46,018 nt of DNA, from positions 1 to 46,018 of the forward strand of contig DFFM01000012.1 of assembly GCA_002369515.1 (NCBI GenBank). Direction: 5' to 3'. Of the stretch, positions 27,749 through 35,568 are shown piece after piece. The stretch's first letter is position 1, and each line of letters begins with the position of its first letter. The notes under the pieces are model-generated. The model saw only the letters and a list, made by a program, of their open reading frames with translations. It made no database searches and was not told the DNA's origin. The translations under genes were made by a program, and so were the position numbers. This DNA is from Prevotella sp. UBA3776 (lineage in GTDB: Bacteria > Bacteroidota > Bacteroidia > Bacteroidales > Bacteroidaceae).

Positions 27749-29224
27749 ATGAAAAAAATTTCGAGCTATTTGGTTTATGCGATGTGCATCGTCGCTATTG
27801 CTTTTTCGGCGGGAGCTTTCTTCAAGGCTTACGCTCATCAGCCCGTGGCCGCAGCCAGCGCACCTGTTGGACAGCCTGTTGACCTGACATACGCTGCCGA
27901 CAAGGCCGTGCCTTCGGTGGTCCATATTTTGAGCACACAGAACAGCAAGACGGTGACCCGCGAGGTGCAGAGCGACCCGTTTGAGGATTTCTTCAGCGAC
28001 CCCTTCGGATTCTTCGGCAATCCGGGACACGGACAGGGCGGTACGCAGAAGCGACAGTTCCAGACTCCGAAGCGACAGGGCTCGGGTTCGGGCGTGATCA
28101 TCTCTTCTGACGGCTACATCGTGACCAACCATCATGTGGTGGACGGTGCTGACGAACTGACCGTGACGCTGAACAACAACAAGGAGTATTCGGCTAAGAT
28201 AGTGGGTACGGACAAAACGTCTGACCTGGCACTCATAAAGATCAACGCATCGGGACTGCCCGCCATCGCCATTGCCAACAGCGACGACATCAAGGTGGGC
28301 GAATGGGTGCTGGCTGTGGGCAACCCGTTCAACCTGACGAGCACCGTGACGGCCGGCATCGTGAGCGCCAAGGCGCGCACCATGGGACAGAACGGCGTGG
28401 AGTCGTTCATACAGACTGATGCAGCCATCAACCGTGGCAACTCGGGCGGTGCCCTGGTGAACGCTCGCGGCGAGCTGATTGGCATCAACGACATGCTCTA
28501 CTCGGAAACGGGCTCGTATGTGGGTTACGGTTTCGCCATCCCCACATCGATCATGAACAAAGTGGTGGACGACATCAAGAAGTACGGCACCGTGCAGCGC
28601 GCTTTCATCGGCATCAGGGGCGGAGACGTGAAGAACCAGGTGGATGCAGAGAAACAGCAGGGCAAGGAAGTGGACTATGGCACCATGGAGGGCGTTTATG
28701 TGGCCGAAGTGGTGGAGAACGGCGCTGCTGCAGCCGCTGGCATTAAGGCTGGCGACGTGATTACCGAGGTGGACGGAAAGAAAATCACCAAGTTCGGAGA
28801 ACTGACCGCCATCATGGCCAACAAGAAACCGGGCGACAAGCTGACGCTGACTTATCTGCACAACAAGCAGAAGGTGAGCAAGACCGTCACACTGAAGAAC
28901 GAGCAGGGCAACACCAACGTGGTGAAGCAGGCCGACCTCGACGTGCTGGGTGCAGTGTTCCGCCCCGTCACGGACAACATGAAGGAGCAGCTGAACATCA
29001 ACTATGGCCTGGAGGTGATGAAGGTGGACAACGGCAAGATGAAGAAGGCCGGCATCAACAAGGGATTCATCATTCAGGAGGTGAACGACACACCGGTGAA
29101 GTCGGTTGAGGAACTGCAGGAAATCGTCAAGACGGCATCAACCAGCAAAGACCCCGTGCTCATTGTAAAGGGCATCTACCCCACGGGCAAAAAGGCATAC
29201 TTCGTGGTTGACCTGCAAGAGTAA
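27749..29224 (+). CDS. degP: HtrA/DegP-type periplasmic serine endopeptidase
   Basis: Protein quality-control protease and chaperone of the envelope. 491 residues: signal/anchor segment 9-28, a Gly/Gln/Phe-rich linker (50-105), a trypsin-like domain with the triad His129 (TNHHVVDG), Asp159 (KTSDLALIKI) and Ser232 (RGNSGGALVN), then two PDZ domains (about 290-385 with AAAAGIKAGDVITEVDG, and 400-490 with KAGINKGFIIQEVND). Layout fits the Do family. It stands alone between the fbp terminator and rpoD. Confidence 0.95.
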   Translation: MKKISSYLVYAMCIVAIAFSAGAFFKAYAHQPVAAASAPVGQPVDLTYAADKAVPSVVHILSTQNSKTVTREVQSDPFEDFFSDPFGFFGNPGHGQGGTQKRQFQTPKRQGSGSGVIISSDGYIVTNHHVVDGADELTVTLNNNKEYSAKIVGTDKTSDLALIKINASGLPAIAIANSDDIKVGEWVLAVGNPFNLTSTVTAGIVSAKARTMGQNGVESFIQTDAAINRGNSGGALVNARGELIGINDMLYSETGSYVGYGFAIPTSIMNKVVDDIKKYGTVQRAFIGIRGGDVKNQVDAEKQQGKEVDYGTMEGVYVAEVVENGAAAAAGIKAGDVITEVDGKKITKFGELTAIMANKKPGDKLTLTYLHNKQKVSKTVTLKNEQGNTNVVKQADLDVLGAVFRPVTDNMKEQLNINYGLEVMKVDNGKMKKAGINKGFIIQEVNDTPVKSVEELQEIVKTASTSKDPVLIVKGIYPTGKKAYFVVDLQE

Positions 29225-29236
29225 GCGCGCAAAGAA

Positions 29237-29470
29237 CTGAGAGATACAAGTTCTGAGTTCAGAGATACGAGTTCTGAGTTCAGAGATACGAGTTCTGAGT
29301 TACGAGTTCAGAGGTACGAGTTCAGAGGTATGATTACTTTTATGATAGAAAAGGTAATCACAACTCTGAACTCGTAATTCGTAACTGGAAACTCGTAACT
29401 GGAAACTCGTAAATCGTAACTGGAAGCTCGTAACTGGAAACTCGTAATTCGTAACTGGAAGCTCGTAACG
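29237..29470. repeat. Long mirrored repeat array between htrA and rpoD
   Basis: Left units such as ACGAGTTCTGAGTTCAGAG (29237-29330) are answered on the right by CTCTGAACTCGTAA and many TAACTGGAAACTCG units (29360-29470). The centre is a hairpin, GATTACTTTT...AAAAGGTAATC. The 324-base gap thus consists of the array plus the rpoD promoter. Confidence 0.75.
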
Positions 29471-29490
29471 CGTAACTTTCTGAAAAAAAA

Positions 29491-29522
29491 TTTGGGGAAT
29501 AAGAAAAAAACTCGTATTTTTG
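29491..29522 (+). promoter_or_regulatory. rpoD promoter
   Basis: TTTG at 29491-29494 and TATTTTTG at 29515-29522, spaced 20 bases, 27 bases before the start codon. A near-perfect match to the Bacteroidetes sigma-A consensus, suggesting autoregulation. Confidence 0.7.
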
Positions 29523-29548
29523 CAACTGCTTTAAAAAATCTATGCCAC

Positions 29549-30412
29549 ATGAGACAACTGAAAATCACTAAATCCATTACCAATCGAGAGAGTGCCTCTC
29601 TCGACAAATACCTTCAGGAAATCGGCCACGAGGAGCTGATTTCGGTGGAAGAAGAGGTGGAATTGGCACAGCGCATTCGACAGGGCGACCGCAAGGCGCT
29701 TGAAAAACTGACGAAGGCGAACCTGCGATTTGTGGTCAGTGTGGCTAAACAGTATCAGAACCAGGGGCTCAGTCTGCCAGACCTCATCAACGAGGGCAAT
29801 CTGGGGCTGATAAAGGCGGCGGAGAAATTCGACGAAACGCGTGGATTCAAATTCATTTCATACGCCGTGTGGTGGATTCGACAAAGCATCCTGCAGGCCA
29901 TCGCCGAGCAGAGCCGCATCGTGAGGCTGCCGCTGAACCAGGTGGGGTCGGTCAACAAAATAAACAGACTGCTCAACAAGTTCGAACAGGAACATGAGCG
30001 CCGACCGAGCATCGAGGAGATTGCAGACAAGGTGGACTTGCCGCACGACAAGATTGAGGACGCCATGAAGGTGGGCAACCGACACGTTTCGGTGGACGCG
30101 CCTTTTGTGGAGGGCGACGACAACAGCCTGCTCGACATTCTGGTGAACGACGATTCGCCCATGGCCGACCGTACGCTGGTACTGGAATCGCTGCGCGACG
30201 AAATCAACCGCGCACTGCTCACGCTGAACGAGCGCGAGCGAAACATCATCGAGGCGTTCTTCGGCATCAATCAGCCCGAAATGACGCTCGAGGAAATTGG
30301 CGACAAGTATGGACTCACACGCGAAAGGGTGAGGCAAATCAAGGAAAAGGCCATTCGTCGGCTGCGCCACAACACCAAGAACAAGTTGCTAAAGACATAT
30401 TTAGGACAATGA
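29549..30412 (+). CDS. rpoD: Primary sigma factor RpoD (sigma-A)
   Basis: Directs RNA polymerase to housekeeping promoters. 287 residues and no region 1.1, the usual short Bacteroidetes form. Region 1.2 ([16 protein letters not shown]), region 2 ([13 protein letters not shown] [20 protein letters not shown] and [14 protein letters not shown]), region 3 ([13 protein letters not shown]) and region 4 ([20 protein letters not shown]) are intact. I start at 29549 ([15 protein letters not shown]); an upstream Met at 29492 lies before the promoter box. The stop overlaps the next start as ATGA. Confidence 0.97.
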   Translation: MRQLKITKSITNRESASLDKYLQEIGHEELISVEEEVELAQRIRQGDRKALEKLTKANLRFVVSVAKQYQNQGLSLPDLINEGNLGLIKAAEKFDETRGFKFISYAVWWIRQSILQAIAEQSRIVRLPLNQVGSVNKINRLLNKFEQEHERRPSIEEIADKVDLPHDKIEDAMKVGNRHVSVDAPFVEGDDNSLLDILVNDDSPMADRTLVLESLRDEINRALLTLNERERNIIEAFFGINQPEMTLEEIGDKYGLTRERVRQIKEKAIRRLRHNTKNKLLKTYLGQ

Positions 30413-30936
30413 AAGATATCAAGACCATGGCAGCCATGCTGCTCATTCTGCTGCTGGGGATGGCCATCGATGCCTCGGCAAAGGGCGAACGCGTTCCGAA
30501 AATCTACGCTTTCGGCTTTGCCGCTTCGTTCAACGACTCGACGGTATATATCACCGACATTCAGGAAATTGACAGTGCATGGGTGGACAGCAAAAGCAAA
30601 TTCCTGCTCGAACGCGACTCCTACTCCAGCCAGCTGAAGAACTATCTGCAGGGCATCAACCAGCCCAACCGCACTTGCATCATCAGCTACGCGCTCAAAC
30701 GCAAAGACGCTGAGAAGAAGTTCCTGAAACTGAAGAAACGATACAGCGCAGCCAACCACTACGACGTGCGCGTCGTTCGCCCAGACCAGTTCAGATTCAA
30801 AGTGGTGGAGCCCAACGTGATCATCACTGAAGAGAAAACCCTCACCAAGGCCGAAACAAAAGCACAGCGAAAGGCACAGAAAAGGGCCAGGAAGGAAGCT
30901 AAGGAAGAGGTGAAGAAAGAAGCGAAAAAGCAGTGA
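30409..30936 (+). CDS. Exported small basic-tailed protein of unknown function
   Basis: 175 residues with a signal peptide (about 1-24, [15 protein letters not shown]). The mature part has short strands ([21 protein letters not shown]) and a conserved-looking core with [25 protein letters not shown]; the last 35 residues are a Lys/Glu/Ala-rich helix likely to be extended. It is translationally coupled to rpoD by an ATGA overlap. I do not recognise a named family. Confidence 0.75.
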   Translation: MKDIKTMAAMLLILLLGMAIDASAKGERVPKIYAFGFAASFNDSTVYITDIQEIDSAWVDSKSKFLLERDSYSSQLKNYLQGINQPNRTCIISYALKRKDAEKKFLKLKKRYSAANHYDVRVVRPDQFRFKVVEPNVIITEEKTLTKAETKAQRKAQKRARKEAKEEVKKEAKKQ

Positions 30937-31003
30937 ACAACAGCAACAAACCACAAAAAGAAAACTGAGCATCAAACCACAAACGCACACACACAACAAG
31001 AGG

Positions 31004-31894
31004 ATGGCAGACTGCAGCATCAACCACTTCGTCATTGCTGAGCACAACATCAGAATCATTTTCAAGGACACAAGCAGAAACAACATGTCTCTGTTGCGTT
31101 CGTTCGAACCGTTCAGAACAGAAAATCTGTCTGGCGGTTTGTTTTTTCAACTCACCGTTGACGACTCGCTGCCCCCAATCCGAGAGGGCCGCGAACGAAT
31201 ACGCACCTTCGACACTGGCAATGGGGACACCGTGGTGGACCGACTGCCCAACGGCGGATACCAATACATCATCAAGGACATACGAGGCGGGGAATGCTGC
31301 CTGCTGCAAACCAACAAGGACTTCACCGACTGCCAATGCGCGCTGAACGGCAACTTCGACATGCGCTGCTTCGGTCTGAACAATGCGCTGATGCTCATCT
31401 TCGCCTTCGCCGGCAGCCAAAAGCAGACGCTGCTCATCCATGCCTCGCTCGTGAGACACAACGGACGCGGATATGCCTTCATAGCCAAAAGCGGAACGGG
31501 CAAGAGCACACACGTCAGCCTGTGGCTGCGACATATACCCAACTGCGACCTGATGAACGACGACAACCCCATCATTCGCATTCGGGACGGGAAGCCGTTC
31601 ATCTACGGAGGACCATGGAGCGGCAAAACACCCTGCTACAGGCAGGTGAAGGCACCGCTGGGAGCCGTCACACGCATTGACCGCGCACAGGAGAACAGCA
31701 TTGAGAAGCTGCCGCCCATCGAGGCGTTCGCGTCGTTCCTGCCTTCGTGCTCGTCGATGAAATGGGACAGCGACATCTTCAACGCCATCTGCAACACCGT
31801 CACAAAAGTGATTGAAACCACAGGCATCTATACGCTGCACTGCCTGCCCAACCGTGAAGCCGCCGAACTATGCCACAAGACGATATCAAAATAA
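31004..31894 (+). CDS. HPr-kinase-like ATPase
   Basis: 296 residues. The C-terminal half matches the HPr kinase/phosphorylase fold: LLIHASLVRHNGRGYAFI, the P-loop AKSGTGKSTHVSLWL (Lys167), MNDDNPIIRI for the acidic pair and GGPWSGKTPCY. The N-terminal half is unlike the HprK regulatory domain. Homologues of this type occur with PqqD-like genes in peptide-modification (RiPP) clusters, where some phosphorylate the precursor. The S26-like peptidase gene overlaps its end and a PqqD-like gene follows, supporting that role here; this is inference. Confidence 0.8.
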   Translation: MADCSINHFVIAEHNIRIIFKDTSRNNMSLLRSFEPFRTENLSGGLFFQLTVDDSLPPIREGRERIRTFDTGNGDTVVDRLPNGGYQYIIKDIRGGECCLLQTNKDFTDCQCALNGNFDMRCFGLNNALMLIFAFAGSQKQTLLIHASLVRHNGRGYAFIAKSGTGKSTHVSLWLRHIPNCDLMNDDNPIIRIRDGKPFIYGGPWSGKTPCYRQVKAPLGAVTRIDRAQENSIEKLPPIEAFASFLPSCSSMKWDSDIFNAICNTVTKVIETTGIYTLHCLPNREAAELCHKTISK

Positions 31895-32355
31895 CCGAAG
31901 TGAAAATGGCCAATTCGGTGCTGCTGCCCGAAATTGTCAAGCTGCTAGACGAGGGGCACACCATCACGCTGCCACTCCGAGGGTTCAGCATGCGCCCCTT
32001 TCTGGAGGACGGACGCGACAAGGCGAAGCTCACCAAAGCGGTCAACCCCAAGGTGGGCGATCCTGTACTGGCCGAAATCGAACCCAAGCACTTCGTGCTG
32101 CACCGCATCGTCAGCATCGAGGGCGACAACGTTGTGCTGCGAGGCGACGGCAACCTGGGCACAGAGCACTGCCAGCTGGCCGACGTGAAAGGAGCCGTCA
32201 TTGGCTTCTACCGCAAAGGACGGCAACATCTTGACCGCACCGACGGCAGGAAGTGGCGCATCTACTCTTGGGTGTGGACGCATCTCTACCCCATCCGCCG
32301 CTATCTGTTGGCTTTCTACCGCCGCATTTGGCTGCGCATGTTCAAACCTGTTTAA
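31870..32355 (+). CDS. S24/S26-like (signal-peptidase-type) peptidase
   Basis: 161 residues. Box with the nucleophile: GFSMRPFLEDGRD (Ser40); a second conserved box is VLHRIVSIEGDNVVLRGDGN, with His78 where the Lys of bacterial signal peptidase I would be, so a Ser-His pair as in SipW/ER-type enzymes. The C-terminus is hydrophobic and Arg/Trp-rich (YPIRRYLLAFYRRIWLRM) and may contact the membrane. The start at 31870 overlaps the kinase by 25 bases; Met13 (31906) is an alternative. It could process a peptide made by this gene set; no precursor is proven. Confidence 0.8.
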   Translation: MPQDDIKITEVKMANSVLLPEIVKLLDEGHTITLPLRGFSMRPFLEDGRDKAKLTKAVNPKVGDPVLAEIEPKHFVLHRIVSIEGDNVVLRGDGNLGTEHCQLADVKGAVIGFYRKGRQHLDRTDGRKWRIYSWVWTHLYPIRRYLLAFYRRIWLRMFKPV

Positions 32356-32381
32356 GGGATGAAGAATTATTTGAATTAGAA

Positions 32382-32447
32382 ATGACTAAAAGAATAACAG
32401 GGTACAAATGGAGATGGAGATGGAGACAGAGGCAGATGCAAAGATAG
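32382..32447 (+). CDS. Possible 21-residue Trp/Arg-rich peptide
   Basis: A short frame 27 bases after the peptidase stop. It reads MTKRITGYKWRWRWRQRQ and ends in a few more residues; the (WR)n part is encoded by the GAGATG hexamer repeat. Cationic Trp/Arg peptides are a known antimicrobial type, and it lies between the S26-like and PqqD-like genes. But the repeat itself can explain the frame, no good ribosome site is seen and I have no homologue. Low confidence. Confidence 0.2.
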   Translation: MTKRITGYKWRWRWRQRQMQR

Positions 32448-32468
32448 AGATAGAGATTGAGATAGATA
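32407..32468. repeat. GAGATG/GAGATA hexamer repeat
   Basis: About ten imperfect hexamers (GAGATG, GAGACA, GATAGA, GAGATT) immediately upstream of the inverted-repeat element. Short hexamer arrays can change length by slippage. Confidence 0.65.
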
Positions 32469-32709
32469 CAGACCCCACCCCCATCCCCTCCCCTTGAGGG
32501 GCGGGGAGACCGCGCAGAGTCTGCATCCCACCAACACCCTGTGGGGAGACCGCGCAGATTCTGTATCTCACCAACACCCTGTGCGGGAAACCTGATGGAA
32601 TCCGTATCTCACCAACACCCTGTGTGGGAAACCTGATGGAATCCGTATCTCACCAATCCTGTGCGGAATCTCCCCTCCCTTCAAGGGGAGGGGATGGGGG
32701 TGGGGTCTG
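32469..32709. repeat. Element with perfect 29-bp inverted ends and internal 41-bp tandem repeats
   Basis: The ends 32469-32497 and 32681-32709 are exact inverse complements. The right end on the + strand contains GGGGAGGGGATGGGGGTGGGG, a run of four G-tracts with 1-2 base loops, a strong G-quadruplex motif; the left end has it on the minus strand. Inside lie about 3.5 tandem units of 40-41 bases with the constant part CACCAACACCCTGTG. No open frame of note. It looks like a small REP-like or minisatellite element. Confidence 0.75.
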
Positions 32710-32890
32710 TAACTTTTCATACCAAGTTAACGAACATAATAAATAATAAAGATGTAGGAGAAGGCACTGCAGGGCCTGTAACTTTTCATATCAAGTTAAC
32801 GAACATAATAAAGATGTAGGAAAAGCCACTGCAGAATCTGTAACTTTTCATACCCAATTAACGAACATAATAAATAATAAAGATAAAAAC
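32706..32890 (+). repeat. Triplicated leader before the PqqD-like gene
   Basis: CTGTAACTTTTCATA followed by AGTTAACGAACATAATAAA occurs three times (from about 32706, 32775 and 32837), units 62-70 bases. Copies 1 and 2 end AAAGATGTAGG, a start-stop pair (ATG TAG), while copy 3 ends AAAGATAAAAACATG, the real start. TAACTTTT may be a degenerate -7 box, so each copy could carry a promoter. The gap 32356-32890 has no other gene. Confidence 0.7.
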
Positions 32891-33163
32891 ATGAAAGCAA
32901 AAAAAGGTTTCAATCTTCGCACGGTGTGTGGAGAGAATATCATTGTTGCGGAGGGCAAAGAGAACATCGACTTCAGCAACATCATCAGCATGAACGAGAG
33001 TTCGGCTTACTTGTGGAAGAAGGTGCAGCAAATGGACTCGTTCGACGCAGAAGACATGGCCCATCTGCTTACCGAAGAATACGAGGTGGACGACGCCACC
33101 GCTCTGGCCGATGCCAAGACGCTGGCCAGCCAGTGGCTCAAAGCGGGCATCGTAGAGCAATAG
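32891..33163 (+). CDS. PqqD-like peptide-binding protein
   Basis: A 90-residue protein of the PqqD / RiPP recognition element type. It shows the usual pattern: FNLRTVCGENIIVAEG near the start, the ISMNESSAYLWKKVQQ helix after an S/N turn, and the EDMAHLLTEEYEVDDATALADAKTLASQWLKAGIVEQ helices. Such proteins bind the leader peptide and present it to modifying enzymes. With the HPr-kinase-like and S26-like genes upstream it forms a possible peptide-maturation set. A terminator follows. Confidence 0.85.
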   Translation: MKAKKGFNLRTVCGENIIVAEGKENIDFSNIISMNESSAYLWKKVQQMDSFDAEDMAHLLTEEYEVDDATALADAKTLASQWLKAGIVEQ

Positions 33164-33198
33164 CCTATCGGCCAGCAAGCCACATGGCCGGCAAATAC

Positions 33199-33243
33199 AA
33201 AAAGCCTAAAGGGTTACGAAACGTAACGCCTTTAGGCTTTTTT
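33199..33243. terminator. Bidirectional terminator between pqqD-like and aminotransferase genes
   Basis: AAAAAGCCTAAAGGGTTACG (33199-33218) and CGTAACGCCTTTAGGCTTTT (from 33222) pair with one bulged base and a very short loop, with an A-run before and a T-run after. It serves the two convergent genes. Confidence 0.85.
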
Positions 33244-33265
33244 GTTGTTCTGATTCACTCCGTTT

Positions 33266-34579
33266 TTACACCGGATTGTTCTGTTCGAAGATGGCCATGC
33301 GCTGCTCGAGCAGGTCATACTGGTTGTCCTCGATGAACGAAGTGCAGACGCGGAGTCCCTCCTGATGGCTGCCGGTTGTAATCAGACAGATGGCGCTCAC
33401 GCCGTAGTACATCAGTTCACGGGCCAACTGGCCGGACGTCATACCGGGATAGCCAATGGTGAAATAGAACCCGTCGGCGATGGGCTCGTCGAGGTCTTTG
33501 TCATAAACCACATAGAAATTGTGGCGGCAGAAAATCTCTTTCAGCCGATGGGCACGGCGTCCATAGACGCTCACCTCGGCGCGGAAGTCGTAGTCGCCGT
33601 CGCAGGCGGCCTTGAGCATGGCTGCCATGGCAAACTGGGCGCTGTGGCTGGTGCCCGACGACAGTGCGTAGAGCATGCGTGTGGAGAACACCAGACCAAA
33701 AGGCAGCCCCTCGTAGCGGGCGGCCAGGTCGGGATAGTGGCGGTGGAACAGGCGGTTGCTGATGCACGTCACGCCGATGCGTTCGCCTGCATAGCTGAAC
33801 GCTTTTGAACCGCTGATGAGCAGGATGTAATTGTCGGTATAGCGGGCGACGGTGGGCTGATAGGGAGGCTCGAAAGGCTTGCTCAGGTCCTTGCGGAAAT
33901 CCATGGCAAAATAGGCCAGGTCTTCCATTACGATGGCGTCGTACTGAGTGGCCAGCGACCCGATGGTCTGCAGTTCGTCCTCGCTGAGACAAATCCACGC
34001 GGGGTTGTTGGGGTTGCTATAAACAATGGCGCAGATGTTGCCCCGCTGCAGATAGCTCTCCAGTTTGGGCCCCAGTTTGTCGCCGCGGAAGTCGTAAACG
34101 TCGAACGTCTCGTACTTCACGCCCTGCACCTGCAGCTGCATTTTCTGCACAGGGAATCCGGGGTCGATGAACAGCACCGTGTCCTTCTGCTTGTCGGCCT
34201 GCGAACAAGTGAGGAACGAAGCGAAGGTGCCCTGCATCGAACCGCACACGGGAACGCATCCCTCGGGGGCAATGTCAACACCGATAAAGGCCTTCACAAA
34301 TCGCGAAGCCTCTTTTTTCAGCACCGGCGCACCCTGAATGTCGGGATACGAGTGGGCAATGCCATCCTTCAGCGCCTTGATTTGCGCATCCACACCCACC
34401 TGGGCGGCAGGCAGACCGGGAATGCCCATCTCCATCTTGATGAACTCCACGCCACTTTGTTTTTCGGCCATGGCGGCCACTTGTTTCACCTCACGGATGG
34501 TGGCTTTGGCAAAATCTTCTATGCCCAACTGGCTCACCAGCTGGTCAACTATTTCCTTTCTGATTGGGGTTTCTTTCAT
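33266..34579 (-). CDS. PLP-dependent aminotransferase, class I/II
   Basis: 437 residues, fold type I. The PLP lysine is Lys259 in LISGSKAFSYAGERIG; SNPNNPAWICLSEDEL and the MEDLAYFAMDF strand hold the cofactor-binding Asn, Asp and Tyr, and a late Arg that would bind the carboxylate is expected in EGLRVCTSFIE. The substrate cannot be told from the motifs. The iorA/iorB genes 1-5 kb away use arylpyruvates, so an aromatic aminotransferase is a fair guess. It has its own promoter. Confidence 0.88.
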   Translation of the reverse strand: MKETPIRKEIVDQLVSQLGIEDFAKATIREVKQVAAMAEKQSGVEFIKMEMGIPGLPAAQVGVDAQIKALKDGIAHSYPDIQGAPVLKKEASRFVKAFIGVDIAPEGCVPVCGSMQGTFASFLTCSQADKQKDTVLFIDPGFPVQKMQLQVQGVKYETFDVYDFRGDKLGPKLESYLQRGNICAIVYSNPNNPAWICLSEDELQTIGSLATQYDAIVMEDLAYFAMDFRKDLSKPFEPPYQPTVARYTDNYILLISGSKAFSYAGERIGVTCISNRLFHRHYPDLAARYEGLPFGLVFSTRMLYALSSGTSHSAQFAMAAMLKAACDGDYDFRAEVSVYGRRAHRLKEIFCRHNFYVVYDKDLDEPIADGFYFTIGYPGMTSGQLARELMYYGVSAICLITTGSHQEGLRVCTSFIEDNQYDLLEQRMAIFEQNNPV

Positions 34580-34601
34580 GTTGATTGTTGGTTTAGAGCG
34601 A

Positions 34602-34632
34602 CAAAGTTACTCATAAAACACGAAAAAGCAAA
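34602..34632 (-). promoter_or_regulatory. Promoter of the aminotransferase gene
   Basis: On the minus strand TTTG (34632-34629) and TAACTTTG (34609-34602) are 19 bases apart, 23 bases before the start codon at 34579. Divergent from the lipoprotein promoter. Confidence 0.65.
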
Positions 34633-34639
34633 GAAAAAG

Positions 34640-34670
34640 TTGTATTTTCATTTGTTTCTTTGTATCTTTG
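34640..34670 (+). promoter_or_regulatory. Promoter of the lipoprotein gene
   Basis: TATCTTTG at 34663-34670 with a TTG at 34640-34642 at 20-base spacing; the start codon follows at 34718. Confidence 0.6.
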
Positions 34671-34717
34671 TCCCAACTAAACTCATCATTATCAATCATT
34701 TAAAACACATTCAGTCC

Positions 34718-35488
34718 ATGAAAAAAGTTTATCTGGCACTCATGTGCATGGCAAGCCTCGCTATGATGACGGCTTGCGGAGGCAAAAAGGCTGACCAGGC
34801 CGACGCCGTGAAAGAGAATACTGAAGCTGTTGAAAACGCCGACGGCCAGCAAGCAGATGCCGAAGCCAATGCCGACGAACAGGCCGTGGCCAACCCTGCC
34901 GACGCTAAACCCCTTGACCTCGCAGCCCTCTATGCCAGCGGCGACTTCAAGCCTGGACAGGCAGTCATCTTCGAAGACAACCTGGCCGACGAGAAAGACG
35001 GCGAGCAACCCTCGAAATGGGATCTCAAGGAAGGCAGCGTGGAAGTGAAAGAGTGTGCCGGCCGCAATGTGCTCAGCCTTGGTGGCGAATCAAGCATCAT
35101 CGACCCGCAACTTAACGGTAAATCAAACTTCCTTACCGAGGAATGGAACATGGAATACGAGTATTTCGCCAACGATGGCCAGCAACATGAAATCAGGTTC
35201 TTCAAGAGCGATGATGAGCAAATAGGCTACTTGCGCATTTGGGGCGACGGCATGGAATACCACTTCACAAAAACTGACGAAGAAAACCTTGACGGCAACA
35301 ATACCGACCTTGGCAATCTCATCAAGAAAGGATGGAACCATGTGGCTGTTGGTTACAAAGAGGGCAACGTGAAGATTTACATCAACGGCAAGCGCCTCTT
35401 CAACCTTCCCAACGTTCTGCAGCCCTACGGCTTTAGACTCGCTGGCCAGGAAGGCCATTATTTCACCAACATTCGTGTGACGAAGTAA
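34718..35488 (+). CDS. Lipoprotein with a jelly-roll (LamG-like) domain
   Basis: 256 residues. The signal ends in MMTAC with the lipidated Cys at 20. An Ala/Glu/Asp-rich linker (22-65) leads to a beta-sandwich domain: VIFEDNLADEKDGEQPSKWD, NVLSLGGESSII, WNMEYEYFANDG and the late VKIYINGKRLFNLPN. This domain is like the one before OmpA domains in Bacteroidetes proteins, but here no OmpA domain follows. It may bind glycans or a partner at the surface; unknown. Longer upstream frames lie over the promoter and are not used. Confidence 0.8.
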   Translation: MKKVYLALMCMASLAMMTACGGKKADQADAVKENTEAVENADGQQADAEANADEQAVANPADAKPLDLAALYASGDFKPGQAVIFEDNLADEKDGEQPSKWDLKEGSVEVKECAGRNVLSLGGESSIIDPQLNGKSNFLTEEWNMEYEYFANDGQQHEIRFFKSDDEQIGYLRIWGDGMEYHFTKTDEENLDGNNTDLGNLIKKGWNHVAVGYKEGNVKIYINGKRLFNLPNVLQPYGFRLAGQEGHYFTNIRVTK

Positions 35489-35507
35489 AACGCTCAAACA
35501 CCTTATC

Positions 35508-35546
35508 ACCAAGAAAGCCTCCCAGCATTTGGAAGGCTTTCTTGGT
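35508..35546. terminator. Hairpin between convergent lipoprotein and iorB genes
   Basis: ACCAAGAAAGCCT (35508-35520) pairs perfectly with AGGCTTTCTTGGT (35534-35546), 13-base loop. No clear T-run on either side, so termination may be partial. Confidence 0.65.
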
Positions 35547-35568
35547 ATAGATACGCTTTGTCAAGAAT

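Noticed and set aside
32500..32680. Possible CRISPR array (repeated 41-base units)
   Set aside because: The units follow each other directly without unique spacers and there are no cas genes; it is a minisatellite.
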